A stretch of DNA of 52,598 bases, taken from a virus. Shown here in pieces: positions 32,556 through 39,928 of this stretch (position 1 is its first letter; every line of letters begins with the position of its first letter). The DNA is taken from positions 1 to 52,598 of the IMG/VR virus record IMGVR_UViG_3300036715_002741; one strand, written 5' to 3'. A program made the translations under genes and the position numbers. The notes beneath the pieces were generated by a model. That model was not told where the DNA came from, made no database searches, and saw nothing but the letters and a program-made list of their open reading frames with translations.

Positions 32556-33797
32556 TTAAGCGTGACATTGCAATTTTTTGATTGCTTCTGCTTTAACGAC
32601 ATTGCCGCCCATATATTTATGGAAGAAGAACTTAATTATTCTCCCACTTGCAGCTGTAACTTCATCGCGGATTAAATACATGCCAAAACGGTCAACGATT
32701 CTATAGGCTTCTTTGAAATCTCCAAGAGCTACAGGAAATTTATTAGCCCCAATATCGTCCATATCGATTACGCTAACATATGGGAGACCACATAATTTTG
32801 ACGGAACTCCTTCGCCCACCGAACCTTCTTGCCACAAATATTGTCCAATAGTGTTTTTAAGGGTAGATAAGTAAGCAATTGTGCGACGATTCAAAATAAA
32901 CGTAGGGTTATATCCGACTTTCAATTCTCCAACCAACTTTTTAATAGAGTTGAAAGTAATACCTGTGGCATCTCCGGTATAAGTTATACCTACGTCGCTA
33001 TTAAGCATTAAGCCATGAGGAGATTTAACGCCAGTTCCTTGCAATACGGCCAAACCTTCTGCTCTAGCATATTGTAAAGCAGTATCGCTAGTAATTTCGG
33101 CCTCCATGTCATAATAACCATTATTTAGCATTTCATATGTTATGTGATGTTCGGCGGTCAATGCGTTAGTGAAAATCTCGATATTACCGTATTTGGAGTT
33201 ACTTTCTACGCTTGCTTGTGCTTCGCCTTCAAAATAAGCTGTTCCCAAAGAATTACGTACTGGGATATTGATAGACTTACTACCAATAGTAGTAACGCGA
33301 CATAGTTGACGCATTGGGCTAACTTCAACGATTTTCTTAGCAATCATGCTGTCCCATTCAGGTGGGCATAAAAAACCACCGTCTACATTACTATCAGTGC
33401 GGTAATATTTACGTTCTGCATCATTAGCCATAAAACCAGCTTTAATCATGTCATTAGCCTCAGCAAACTTAAGTGATGCCTGTAATTTATCTTGAGTCAT
33501 AATTGCGTCCATGAAAGACTTGTAACCATCCGACTTTACAACGGTGCCATTACCATTTGGACGATAAAATTTGGTTTCCATTTCTTCGATCTTTTTGCCC
33601 AATTCTTTCTCGGCGTTTTGCTGAGCGACAAGTTTAGTCGCTAATTCATTTTGTTTGACTTCGGCCGCGGCAAAATCACCAGACAATTTTTCGAATTTTT
33701 CTTTGTATTCTGCGCTATCTTTAGACTTTGTTTCTACGAGGGCTCGTAATTCCTCAACAACTTTGCCTACTTCTTCGTGTGTTTTAACTTCTGACAT
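32556..33797 (-). CDS. Major capsid protein, HK97 fold
   Basis: A 413-residue protein. The first 80-90 residues form a charged coiled coil, the delta/scaffold domain removed by the protease. The capsid domain follows, with family patterns VDGGFLCPPEW, VSPMRQLCRVTTIGS, the E-loop near GTAYFEGEAQ and the P-domain later. It assembles the head shell. It lies directly downstream of the prohead protease, the HK97 order. Confidence 0.92.
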   Translation of the reverse strand: MSEVKTHEEVGKVVEELRALVETKSKDSAEYKEKFEKLSGDFAAAEVKQNELATKLVAQQNAEKELGKKIEEMETKFYRPNGNGTVVKSDGYKSFMDAIMTQDKLQASLKFAEANDMIKAGFMANDAERKYYRTDSNVDGGFLCPPEWDSMIAKKIVEVSPMRQLCRVTTIGSKSINIPVRNSLGTAYFEGEAQASVESNSKYGNIEIFTNALTAEHHITYEMLNNGYYDMEAEITSDTALQYARAEGLAVLQGTGVKSPHGLMLNSDVGITYTGDATGITFNSIKKLVGELKVGYNPTFILNRRTIAYLSTLKNTIGQYLWQEGSVGEGVPSKLCGLPYVSVIDMDDIGANKFPVALGDFKEAYRIVDRFGMYLIRDEVTAASGRIIKFFFHKYMGGNVVKAEAIKKLQCHA

Positions 33798-33808
33798 TTT
33801 TAATACCT

Positions 33809-34567
33809 CTATAATTGGTTTAATAGTTGCGTTAACTCTGTTAAATGAGTTAAGCCGTTATGTTTGTTGTCGATACTTTCGGACTCACTCCGAGCTTTTT
33901 CGACGAATCTTGCTGCTAAGAAAGTAGCCGCCTCTTTTGAAAACGCGCCTGACTCTCTCAGGATGTTTTCGTAATCTTTTTTAGTAATGATGTTTTGTAA
34001 ATCTGTAACGCTGTAAAATTTATGCTTTCTAACGCCTTTTACTTCTGTTATTTGCGCGCTGCTATTAGCAGGCTCTCCCACAATAGAGGTTTCCCACAAC
34101 CCCAGGTCTTTTAAGCATCTAACCCCGTCTGATTGATAGTCGTAATCATTGGTTGAAAATCCTATTGACATATCACTCAATACGCCTTGTTTGGCTAACT
34201 CATAAACTTCACTGCCGCGCTGTACCTTAGTGTTAACGTCCATAGTCACAAACAATCCCTTTTGATCACTCTCAATATTTTCCGGTCTAATGCCACCAAT
34301 GGGTAGTTCTGATGTGTTGTGTTGGTAATAAACTTTAACTTGTCTATTCTTGTTTTTGTAATCCTGTATCGATTTATCGAATGCCCCAGCAAGGATTACA
34401 TCACCTACCCTATCTACATTCCCGTAAGTAGATGCGTAACCTTTGATAACACCGAAAGGATTGCCGTTAGATAAAACACTTTTAGTTTCGCAAATTTCAA
34501 ATGAAAATGTTTTATATTCAATCTTATTCTCGCTCTTCTTCGCGATCTGTTCGCTCTTTTCAGACAT
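33809..34567 (-). CDS. Prohead protease (HK97/U35 family)
   Basis: A 252-residue protein with the catalytic His83 (YYQHN) and Ser134 (SDMSIGF), the GYASTYGNVD start pattern and RVGDVILAGAF. It cleaves the capsid delta domain during head maturation. The C-terminal 70 residues are helical and probably removed. It is the first head gene after the plus-strand cassette 34785-37609, which separates it from the portal and MuF genes. Confidence 0.92.
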   Translation of the reverse strand: MSEKSEQIAKKSENKIEYKTFSFEICETKSVLSNGNPFGVIKGYASTYGNVDRVGDVILAGAFDKSIQDYKNKNRQVKVYYQHNTSELPIGGIRPENIESDQKGLFVTMDVNTKVQRGSEVYELAKQGVLSDMSIGFSTNDYDYQSDGVRCLKDLGLWETSIVGEPANSSAQITEVKGVRKHKFYSVTDLQNIITKKDYENILRESGAFSKEAATFLAARFVEKARSESESIDNKHNGLTHLTELTQLLNQL

Positions 34568-34676
34568 AGATTAGCCCTAACGGTTAATTAAATTAATGTC
34601 ATCATTTTAGAACACTTATTAATCAAATGAAAGCATTTTAACTTATAAAAACAATATATTTTGCATTATTATATTT

Positions 34677-34717
34677 TTAGTTTATATTAGTTTATATATG
34701 GCTTTATTAGTTTATGC
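34677..34717. promoter_or_regulatory. Three phased direct repeats upstream of plus cassette
   Basis: TTAGTTTATAT occurs at 34677-34687 and 34687-34697, and TTAGTTTATGC at 34707-34717, with starts 10 and 20 bp apart. All three therefore face the same side of the helix. They lie in an AT-rich divergent region (34568-34784) that also has TTGACT near 34732 on the plus strand. A binding site for the cassette's AlpA-like regulator is a natural hypothesis. Confidence 0.65.
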
Positions 34718-34784
34718 TGGTTTTTATTGATTGACTTTTGACGGGAAATGCTGTTAAATGAAGGTATGAATAAAATTCAATTTT

Positions 34785-35048
34785 ATGCAAACTAATGAGA
34801 AAAAACATATGACCAGTTTATATCGTAAAATTTTATCGTTTATTATTTCTTTGCCTGCCAATAAGCAAAAACATACGTCTCCACTTTGCGCAACAGGAAA
34901 ATACCTTGATAACTGGGCTTGTTATTATGGATTATCGAGGAAGACAGAAAGTGATAGCGACTTAAGAGCAAGATTAATGCAAAAAATCATAAATCCCTTA
35001 AATCATTCTTTAGAAACAAAAAACAAAAATATGGAAAACAACAAATGA
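34785..35048 (+). CDS. Small protein with LDNWACYYGL-type motif
   Basis: An 87-residue frame (79 if it starts at MTSLYRK). Residues about 40-70 resemble a short helical motif common in phage proteins, KYLDNWACYYGLSRKTESD followed by LRARLMQKI, also found at the N-terminus of baseplate proteins. Neither start has a strong ribosome site. Its stop overlaps the AlpA-like gene (ATGA). It is the first gene of a plus-strand cassette inside the late operon. Confidence 0.65.
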   Translation: MQTNEKKHMTSLYRKILSFIISLPANKQKHTSPLCATGKYLDNWACYYGLSRKTESDSDLRARLMQKIINPLNHSLETKNKNMENNK

Positions 35049-35227
35049 CCAATGAGAAAACCCGCTTCATCCGCATAGGTGAAGTTAAGCGCCTAACCAC
35101 CCTTAGTATAACTACAATTAGACGCCTAGAACTACAGGGTAAATTCCCCAAGCGTCGCAAACTAGCTGAGAAAGTGGCTGCTTGGGATTATCAAGAGGTG
35201 GTGAACTGGATGGAGAGCAAGAAATAA
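35045..35227 (+). CDS. AlpA-family DNA-binding regulator
   Basis: A 60-residue protein with the AlpA/MerR-like winged helix: FIRIGEVKRLTTLSITTIRRLE, GKFPKRRKLAEKVAAWD and final EVVNWMESKK. AlpA proteins are excisionase-like or transcriptional regulators of mobile cassettes. No integrase is visible, so a transcriptional role is more likely, perhaps at the repeats 34677-34717. It is coupled to both neighbours by overlapping stop and start codons. Confidence 0.9.
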   Translation: MTNEKTRFIRIGEVKRLTTLSITTIRRLELQGKFPKRRKLAEKVAAWDYQEVVNWMESKK

Positions 35228-35334
35228 TGCCTCGTTTAATTCAAAAAACGCATGATATATTCTTATCAAACAGAATAAGAAAAATAGAACTATCCAATTT
35301 AAAAAATACTAAAACAAATGAAATAACCGGGTAA
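35227..35334 (+). CDS. Tiny 35-aa basic protein
   Basis: The start overlaps the alpA-like stop as TAATG and the frame runs 35 codons. The product is Lys/Asn/Ile-rich with no recognised domain. Coupling supports translation, but shortness keeps confidence low. Confidence 0.45.
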   Translation: MPRLIQKTHDIFLSNRIRKIELSNLKNTKTNEITG

Positions 35335-35351
35335 ATGCGCGGAGAAAAACA

Positions 35352-35447
35352 ATGCCAAGCAATAAACTTAGTAATCCTCCTGAGAGACTACCCTTAAATA
35401 GTATAAATAAAATTAAGACGAATGTCTGTGGATACAATAAAAGTTAA
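35352..35447 (+). CDS. Tiny 31-aa protein
   Basis: An ATG preceded by GCGGAG at good distance opens a 31-codon frame rich in Asn, Pro and Lys. An overlapping 20-codon frame starting at 35335 is less convincing. There is no recognised function. Confidence 0.4.
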   Translation: MPSNKLSNPPERLPLNSINKIKTNVCGYNKS

Positions 35448-35482
35448 CTGTAAGCTTTCTTTTAATAACGAGGACAAATAAT

Positions 35483-35680
35483 ATGAATTATAGTAATAAA
35501 ACAGAAATACAAATAGGCGGAGAAGTGGTTAAATCAGTGTCGGGAGACATATCATTTTCTTCCCCTATCTCAGAAGAAAAACCTTTTCTTGTAATAGAAA
35601 TACCCTTGAAAAGAAAAGAACTTATTAAGCACTTAAATCTGACCAAACAAGAACTTGAGGAGTTACTAAATGAAAAATAA
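35483..35680 (+). CDS. Unknown 65-aa protein
   Basis: Good ribosome site CGAGGAC. A short beta-type N-half (IQIGGEVVKSVSGDISFSS) is followed by a charged C-terminal helix. Its end overlaps the start of the 35670 gene. Unknown family; member of the plus cassette. Confidence 0.65.
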   Translation: MNYSNKTEIQIGGEVVKSVSGDISFSSPISEEKPFLVIEIPLKRKELIKHLNLTKQELEELLNEK

Positions 35681-36407
35681 GATTGAAAAGCTTAACGCTA
35701 AAATATTTAAAGCAGCTATTCATCCAAATGATTATGTTGACATAATTCTTGTTGACGGCTGCGAGGAAGAATTAACTTGCTTAAAAAAAATCTGCGATAC
35801 TGTTGATAAACTGATCATAGCACATGAATATTCGCAAATGGACATTTCAGAACTAGGAAATAGAAACGTGGAAAACGCATATGAGCACTCCGACATGAAT
35901 AGACGATTCAATAAACTTCAAGAGAGCATTGATATACATAGAGAGCGTTTAAGAAAGCTTGAAAAGAAAAATTTAGTTAAAGAAGAGCAAGAACAACCTG
36001 ACAAAACAACTGGGCGAAAAGGTTGCTCAATTATCATGGATGACCCATTGCAGTACAAAGAGATTCTTGAAATTGCAGAAAAAAAGAGCGTGGAGAACTT
36101 AGAATTAAAAGAAAAAATATCTTTTTTCGAGGCAGAAAATGCTTTGTTAAGATCTGGACTTATATCATATCATTTATCGAGCTTGTTTTTAAAGAAAGTT
36201 AATTTTGAAGACACTGAGGAACAGAAATGGTATTTGATTAAAACAAAATCAGGTTATTTCGCAGGGCAATCTCTCTTCCCTGCCCTCCCAGGAGATATTT
36301 TAGTTTTGGATTACAAAGATGAAAATGATGAAGAAAATGTTTTTGAAGGAGTTTTTTATAATGAAGATATAATTTCTATATGGGAACTTCCAAATGACCA
36401 CGATTAA
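35670..36407 (+). CDS. Coiled-coil protein with small C-terminal beta domain
   Basis: A 245-residue protein. Residues about 75-105 and 135-160 look like coiled coils, followed by a beta domain (about 180-240) with KWYLIKTKSGYFAGQS and GDILVLDYKDENDEE. AGTTACT-spaced GGAG precedes the start. The plan resembles the early gene 2086-2613, but similarity is weak by eye. Unknown function. Confidence 0.65.
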   Translation: MKNKIEKLNAKIFKAAIHPNDYVDIILVDGCEEELTCLKKICDTVDKLIIAHEYSQMDISELGNRNVENAYEHSDMNRRFNKLQESIDIHRERLRKLEKKNLVKEEQEQPDKTTGRKGCSIIMDDPLQYKEILEIAEKKSVENLELKEKISFFEAENALLRSGLISYHLSSLFLKKVNFEDTEEQKWYLIKTKSGYFAGQSLFPALPGDILVLDYKDENDEENVFEGVFYNEDIISIWELPNDHD

Positions 36408-36786
36408 AGATGTAAAACACGATTTGCACCGGTTTTGCAATAATAAATTCTACGAAACACCTAATCTTAATTTTACGGAATTATCGCGCATTTTATTTGA
36501 TATTTGCGATCAAATAGAAGTAACGCAAGACAAATTGTTGTTGTCTGAAAAAGAAAAAGATCAATCTGTTAATCCATCCCCAAGAAAAGAACCATTAGCT
36601 TTCGCATATAAATCAAATAAATATCAACCTACGGATCACGAGCAACATATTGAAAATTTACAAAAAGAGATAGTTAAATTATACAATCAAATGGAATCTA
36701 TAAGTTACAAAGATATAGTTACCATGAATTTAAGATCATGGGGTTTTTTTGAGGCAATCAAACATTGGTTGAAAGTTAAAAAATGA
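36394..36786 (+). CDS. Unknown 130-aa helical protein
   Basis: A mostly helical protein, overlapping the previous gene by 14 bases and the next by ATGA. A helix near residues 85-100 (HIENLQKEIVKLYNQ) could be a short coiled coil. No family is recognised. Confidence 0.65.
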   Translation: MTTIKDVKHDLHRFCNNKFYETPNLNFTELSRILFDICDQIEVTQDKLLLSEKEKDQSVNPSPRKEPLAFAYKSNKYQPTDHEQHIENLQKEIVKLYNQMESISYKDIVTMNLRSWGFFEAIKHWLKVKK

Positions 36787-36947
36787 AAATTATAATTACA
36801 ATCTCATTATTAGCATCAATATTCGCGTTTATTTTCATCTCATCTTATACCAATTGTTACTTTTCTCCCCGTTTGACTAATGGGTATACCTCAAGATGTT
36901 ATCCTTCCGCAATAACCAAAATCAAAATAGATCAATACGCATTATGA
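36783..36947 (+). CDS. Small secreted or membrane-anchored peptide
   Basis: A 54-residue frame whose start overlaps the upstream stop (ATGA). Residues 2-21 are hydrophobic, like a signal anchor; the rest has two Cys (25 and 39) and is polar. It would lie in the inner membrane or periplasm. Function is unknown; possibly an entry-exclusion peptide, which is speculation. Confidence 0.6.
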   Translation: MKIIITISLLASIFAFIFISSYTNCYFSPRLTNGYTSRCYPSAITKIKIDQYAL

Positions 36948-36957
36948 TGGGGAGCAA

Positions 36958-37149
36958 ATGAAAAAATATTATTACGTTTTATGCGACGAATTTGGTACTT
37001 ATAGAATATTTTTCTCAGAAGAAAAGGCAAGAGAAGCCAAAACAAAGTTAAAACTAGAGGATTGCGCAGTATATCAACTTGAATTAAATAAAATTTATTA
37101 TGACATCAACGCAATTCATTATGGGTACAGAGAAAAGGTGAGCGAATGA
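36958..37149 (+). CDS. Unknown 63-aa protein
   Basis: Strong GGGGAG site. The sequence starts with a strand (KKYYYVLCDEFGTYRIFFS), then a short helix and further strands, a compact alpha/beta fold. It overlaps the next gene by ATGA. No recognised family. Confidence 0.65.
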   Translation: MKKYYYVLCDEFGTYRIFFSEEKAREAKTKLKLEDCAVYQLELNKIYYDINAIHYGYREKVSE

Positions 37150-37331
37150 CCGACAAAATCAAATCCTTGGAAATAATACAGCGCACATCTTATTCATTTG
37201 ATGTGTTCAATGAAGCAACAGGAGATTTTTGCAAAAACTCAAATGAAGCATTGCTTGTTATAGCAAGGAAAATTAATGAAATGATTCAAAAATCAGAGGA
37301 TAGAAGCAGAACAGGACAACGTGAGAGATAA
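37146..37331 (+). CDS. Unknown 61-aa protein
   Basis: A small alpha/beta protein with AGGTGAG just upstream, translationally coupled to the gene before. No recognised domain. Confidence 0.6.
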   Translation: MTDKIKSLEIIQRTSYSFDVFNEATGDFCKNSNEALLVIARKINEMIQKSEDRSRTGQRER

Positions 37332-37375
37332 TTTGACTAATGTATTTACATTCATAAAAGAGAGAAAATAAACAA

Positions 37376-37609
37376 ATGAAAGATATTGCTTTTTGGAAGG
37401 AATATTGGAAAGAAAATTCTATTGGAAAAAGTATCCATAATGTAGATGATGCTGAAAACAGTTTAAAACTTATGAACTCAAAATCCTCAAAAGAGATATT
37501 GGAAAAAGTTCAAATGATGCTAACCAATATTGAAAACTTAAAAGCAGAACTGGATAGAACCAATAAATTACTTATGAGCAAAGAAAGCATTTGGAAATCT
37601 TATGCTTAA
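37376..37609 (+). CDS. Unknown 77-aa protein, last of plus cassette
   Basis: A charged helical protein with a possible coiled coil in its C-half (LEKVQMMLTNIENLKAELDR). It ends 10 bases before the convergent MuF gene, so the cassette fills the gap between head genes exactly. Unknown function. Confidence 0.6.
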   Translation: MKDIAFWKEYWKENSIGKSIHNVDDAENSLKLMNSKSSKEILEKVQMMLTNIENLKAELDRTNKLLMSKESIWKSYA

Positions 37610-37619
37610 TATTTGTTTA

Positions 37620-38450
37620 TTATTCCAAGCTCTCCACTGATTCGCACCTACAATTCATGATGTTTTCATCGCTGGCGCCTAAATCATCATCTCTGGGTTC
37701 CATTAACTCCTCGCCATCCACAACAAAAGGCTCATCATAATTCACTTCTTGCCCGTCGGCGTCCGCATGAGCTGGTCTTGTATGCTCGTCTAATATTGCA
37801 ATCCACGTTTTAGTCATTTTATAATCAGCTATTGTTGTTCCGTCCTCAAACTCCGCATCCGTATCTTGTAGCGCGTCTATTTCGCTCGATTTTCCATCAT
37901 CAGCCGCAATCCCTGTTTCCATAGCTGAAATCAAATCAAGTCTTCCTTCGCTTGTTTCCTCAAATTTATTAGAGATATTCTCGGCTATATCGCTATGAGA
38001 CAATACAATCCCTGTCAGAGCTGCACCTACTATTGCTTCTTTGATGTAGTCGGAAAAGTTATTGCTAGTAGTATCTGCTATCGAATCAGCTGCAAAGTCG
38101 CTTCTTTCATCCGCATCGTTTTCAATATCGTCGGCGATTATCGCATCAAGCTTGTAATCGTTTTTAACGGGCTTAAATCCATCGCGAAGGTTGGTTGAGG
38201 TCTGCGTTGCGGTGTCAATATAATGGTCGTTTATTATGCCTTTTACGGCCTCCCTGTGCTTATTAAAACTAGGTAGCTTCCCAGTGTTGGAGTATGCTTT
38301 TTTAACTTGCGCTCCTACCTGCTTAAAGTGAGGTTTGAGGGTTTTTTTTAACTTTTGTTCTTGCGCTAACTTAAAAGCAAGCATTGACGCAGCAGCTAAG
38401 TGCTTGTCCTTTTTGGTGACATTATGACTATCTTTTGCATCATTTGCCAT
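37620..38450 (-). CDS. MuF-like minor head protein
   Basis: A 276-residue protein. The C-terminal domain has the Mu protein F signature: TKTWIAILDEHTRPAHADAD, then DGEELMEPRDDD and a final NCRCE Cys pair. It is injected or portal-associated in related phages. It follows the portal gene by four bases. The N-terminal 150 residues are helical. Confidence 0.88.
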   Translation of the reverse strand: MANDAKDSHNVTKKDKHLAAASMLAFKLAQEQKLKKTLKPHFKQVGAQVKKAYSNTGKLPSFNKHREAVKGIINDHYIDTATQTSTNLRDGFKPVKNDYKLDAIIADDIENDADERSDFAADSIADTTSNNFSDYIKEAIVGAALTGIVLSHSDIAENISNKFEETSEGRLDLISAMETGIAADDGKSSEIDALQDTDAEFEDGTTIADYKMTKTWIAILDEHTRPAHADADGQEVNYDEPFVVDGEELMEPRDDDLGASDENIMNCRCESVESLE

Positions 38451-38454
38451 ACGC

Positions 38455-39918
38455 TTATGTAAGCTTACGCTTATCTGCTATCTTGTTTATTTCTTCGTCC
38501 GTGAAAACCCTATTACCATCAGCGTCGACTTTGGCTTGTAATACGCTAACAAATCTAGCCCTAGATGTTTTATTACTAGATCCTAGTTTTTCATCATTTC
38601 CACCAACATTATCTAACGCCGGCAGATCATCATAATTAGGCAATATACTTTCGTCGTCTGGATCGGTAGCCATAGGAATCTGCGAAGATTGACCATAGAT
38701 AGCATTACCTCCAACTAGCGGATCAGCCCCAACCTTAGCGCGTAATTGATTAATGGTGAATATTCCCATATCTTTAAGCACCTTCAGTTGCTCGTTCCGT
38801 CTTGGTTCGAGCGCAATAATATCTCCCTCATCGTAAGTCAAAATCAAATTATCATTATTCCCATAACGAGGCAAAAGAAAGTTCGAAAGCTCATTAAAAA
38901 TTCTATTAGCGATAGGCAATACGGCGTTATCATAAAACATAAGCATAGAGCGCGTAACGTTATCAAGAGTCATGGTTTCGGTATTTACCAAAGCCAATGG
39001 TATCTTGAGATTTTTGTAAATGGCATTAGCAACCTCCTTTTTAAGCTCCAAGAAATCCATGTCCTTATTGCTCATTGATTGATTATCGTATTTAAAGCCT
39101 CCATTTAAAAACATCACCCTCCCTGCATTGCTAGAGCCGCTATGTGCTCTCTCTATCTGTTCTTGTATCTTCGCAGCAATATCATCATCAACCGGTGGAT
39201 CAAGCGTTAAAATACCGCTAGTAGTGGCGCCACGTTCTAGCACTGATAGATTATGCCTGTTAGCACTTTGGTGTTGGTTGATCTCGTAATAAATAGGATT
39301 TAACGGCGACATGCCGTAGATGTTGCCTTGTATGGTGGTAGGGTTGTAATGCTTAATATGCCATATTTCAGAAGTTTTAGCAGGGTTATAATATCGAAAT
39401 CTATTATTCACTTCATTGCGATTATAAGTGTACGTGCCCCAATACAACGTGGTCATCATGGTTTGCACAAAACCATCTGACCCGGGAATAAGACTAACTG
39501 CTTGTGAAGGATAACAATACAATTCTTTGGGTGGGGCTCCAGGCTTGCCAGAAGCCACACAATACGCATCTCCTGTGACCAAAAAAAAACTAACCATAGC
39601 GTAAATGAATTCTTCCCAGGAAATATCAGCATTTGGAAGCTTTAACAAATCAAGGAGTGGGTGTTTTTTAACCCAAATTTCTTGTTCTTTATCATAAATC
39701 TTTGGCGGCATTGCTGATATTGCCGTAGCTATCATATCAATAGCATTATAAAGCGGGGAGCATTTGCTATAATAACTTACTGCCAAAACCTTGGTTATGA
39801 GATAGTTTTGTGAATTGGAATAGTAATCATATAAATTGCCAAAATCCCATGCTGTATCTAAAGGTGAGGCGCTCTTTTTTTCTTGTTTTTTGCTGAAAAA
39901 CTTATTTAGTAGTTTCAT
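38455..39918 (-). CDS. Portal protein (HK97-type)
   Basis: A 487-residue protein with portal features: a start FSKKQEKKSASPLD, the SPLYNAIDMIATAISAMPPKIYD pattern, and a conserved C-terminal region containing IPLALVNTETMTLDN. Twelve subunits form the channel through which DNA is packaged and ejected. It lies between terminase and MuF genes. Confidence 0.92.
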   Translation of the reverse strand: MKLLNKFFSKKQEKKSASPLDTAWDFGNLYDYYSNSQNYLITKVLAVSYYSKCSPLYNAIDMIATAISAMPPKIYDKEQEIWVKKHPLLDLLKLPNADISWEEFIYAMVSFFLVTGDAYCVASGKPGAPPKELYCYPSQAVSLIPGSDGFVQTMMTTLYWGTYTYNRNEVNNRFRYYNPAKTSEIWHIKHYNPTTIQGNIYGMSPLNPIYYEINQHQSANRHNLSVLERGATTSGILTLDPPVDDDIAAKIQEQIERAHSGSSNAGRVMFLNGGFKYDNQSMSNKDMDFLELKKEVANAIYKNLKIPLALVNTETMTLDNVTRSMLMFYDNAVLPIANRIFNELSNFLLPRYGNNDNLILTYDEGDIIALEPRRNEQLKVLKDMGIFTINQLRAKVGADPLVGGNAIYGQSSQIPMATDPDDESILPNYDDLPALDNVGGNDEKLGSSNKTSRARFVSVLQAKVDADGNRVFTDEEINKIADKRKLT

Positions 39919-39928
39919 GTTTTGATTG

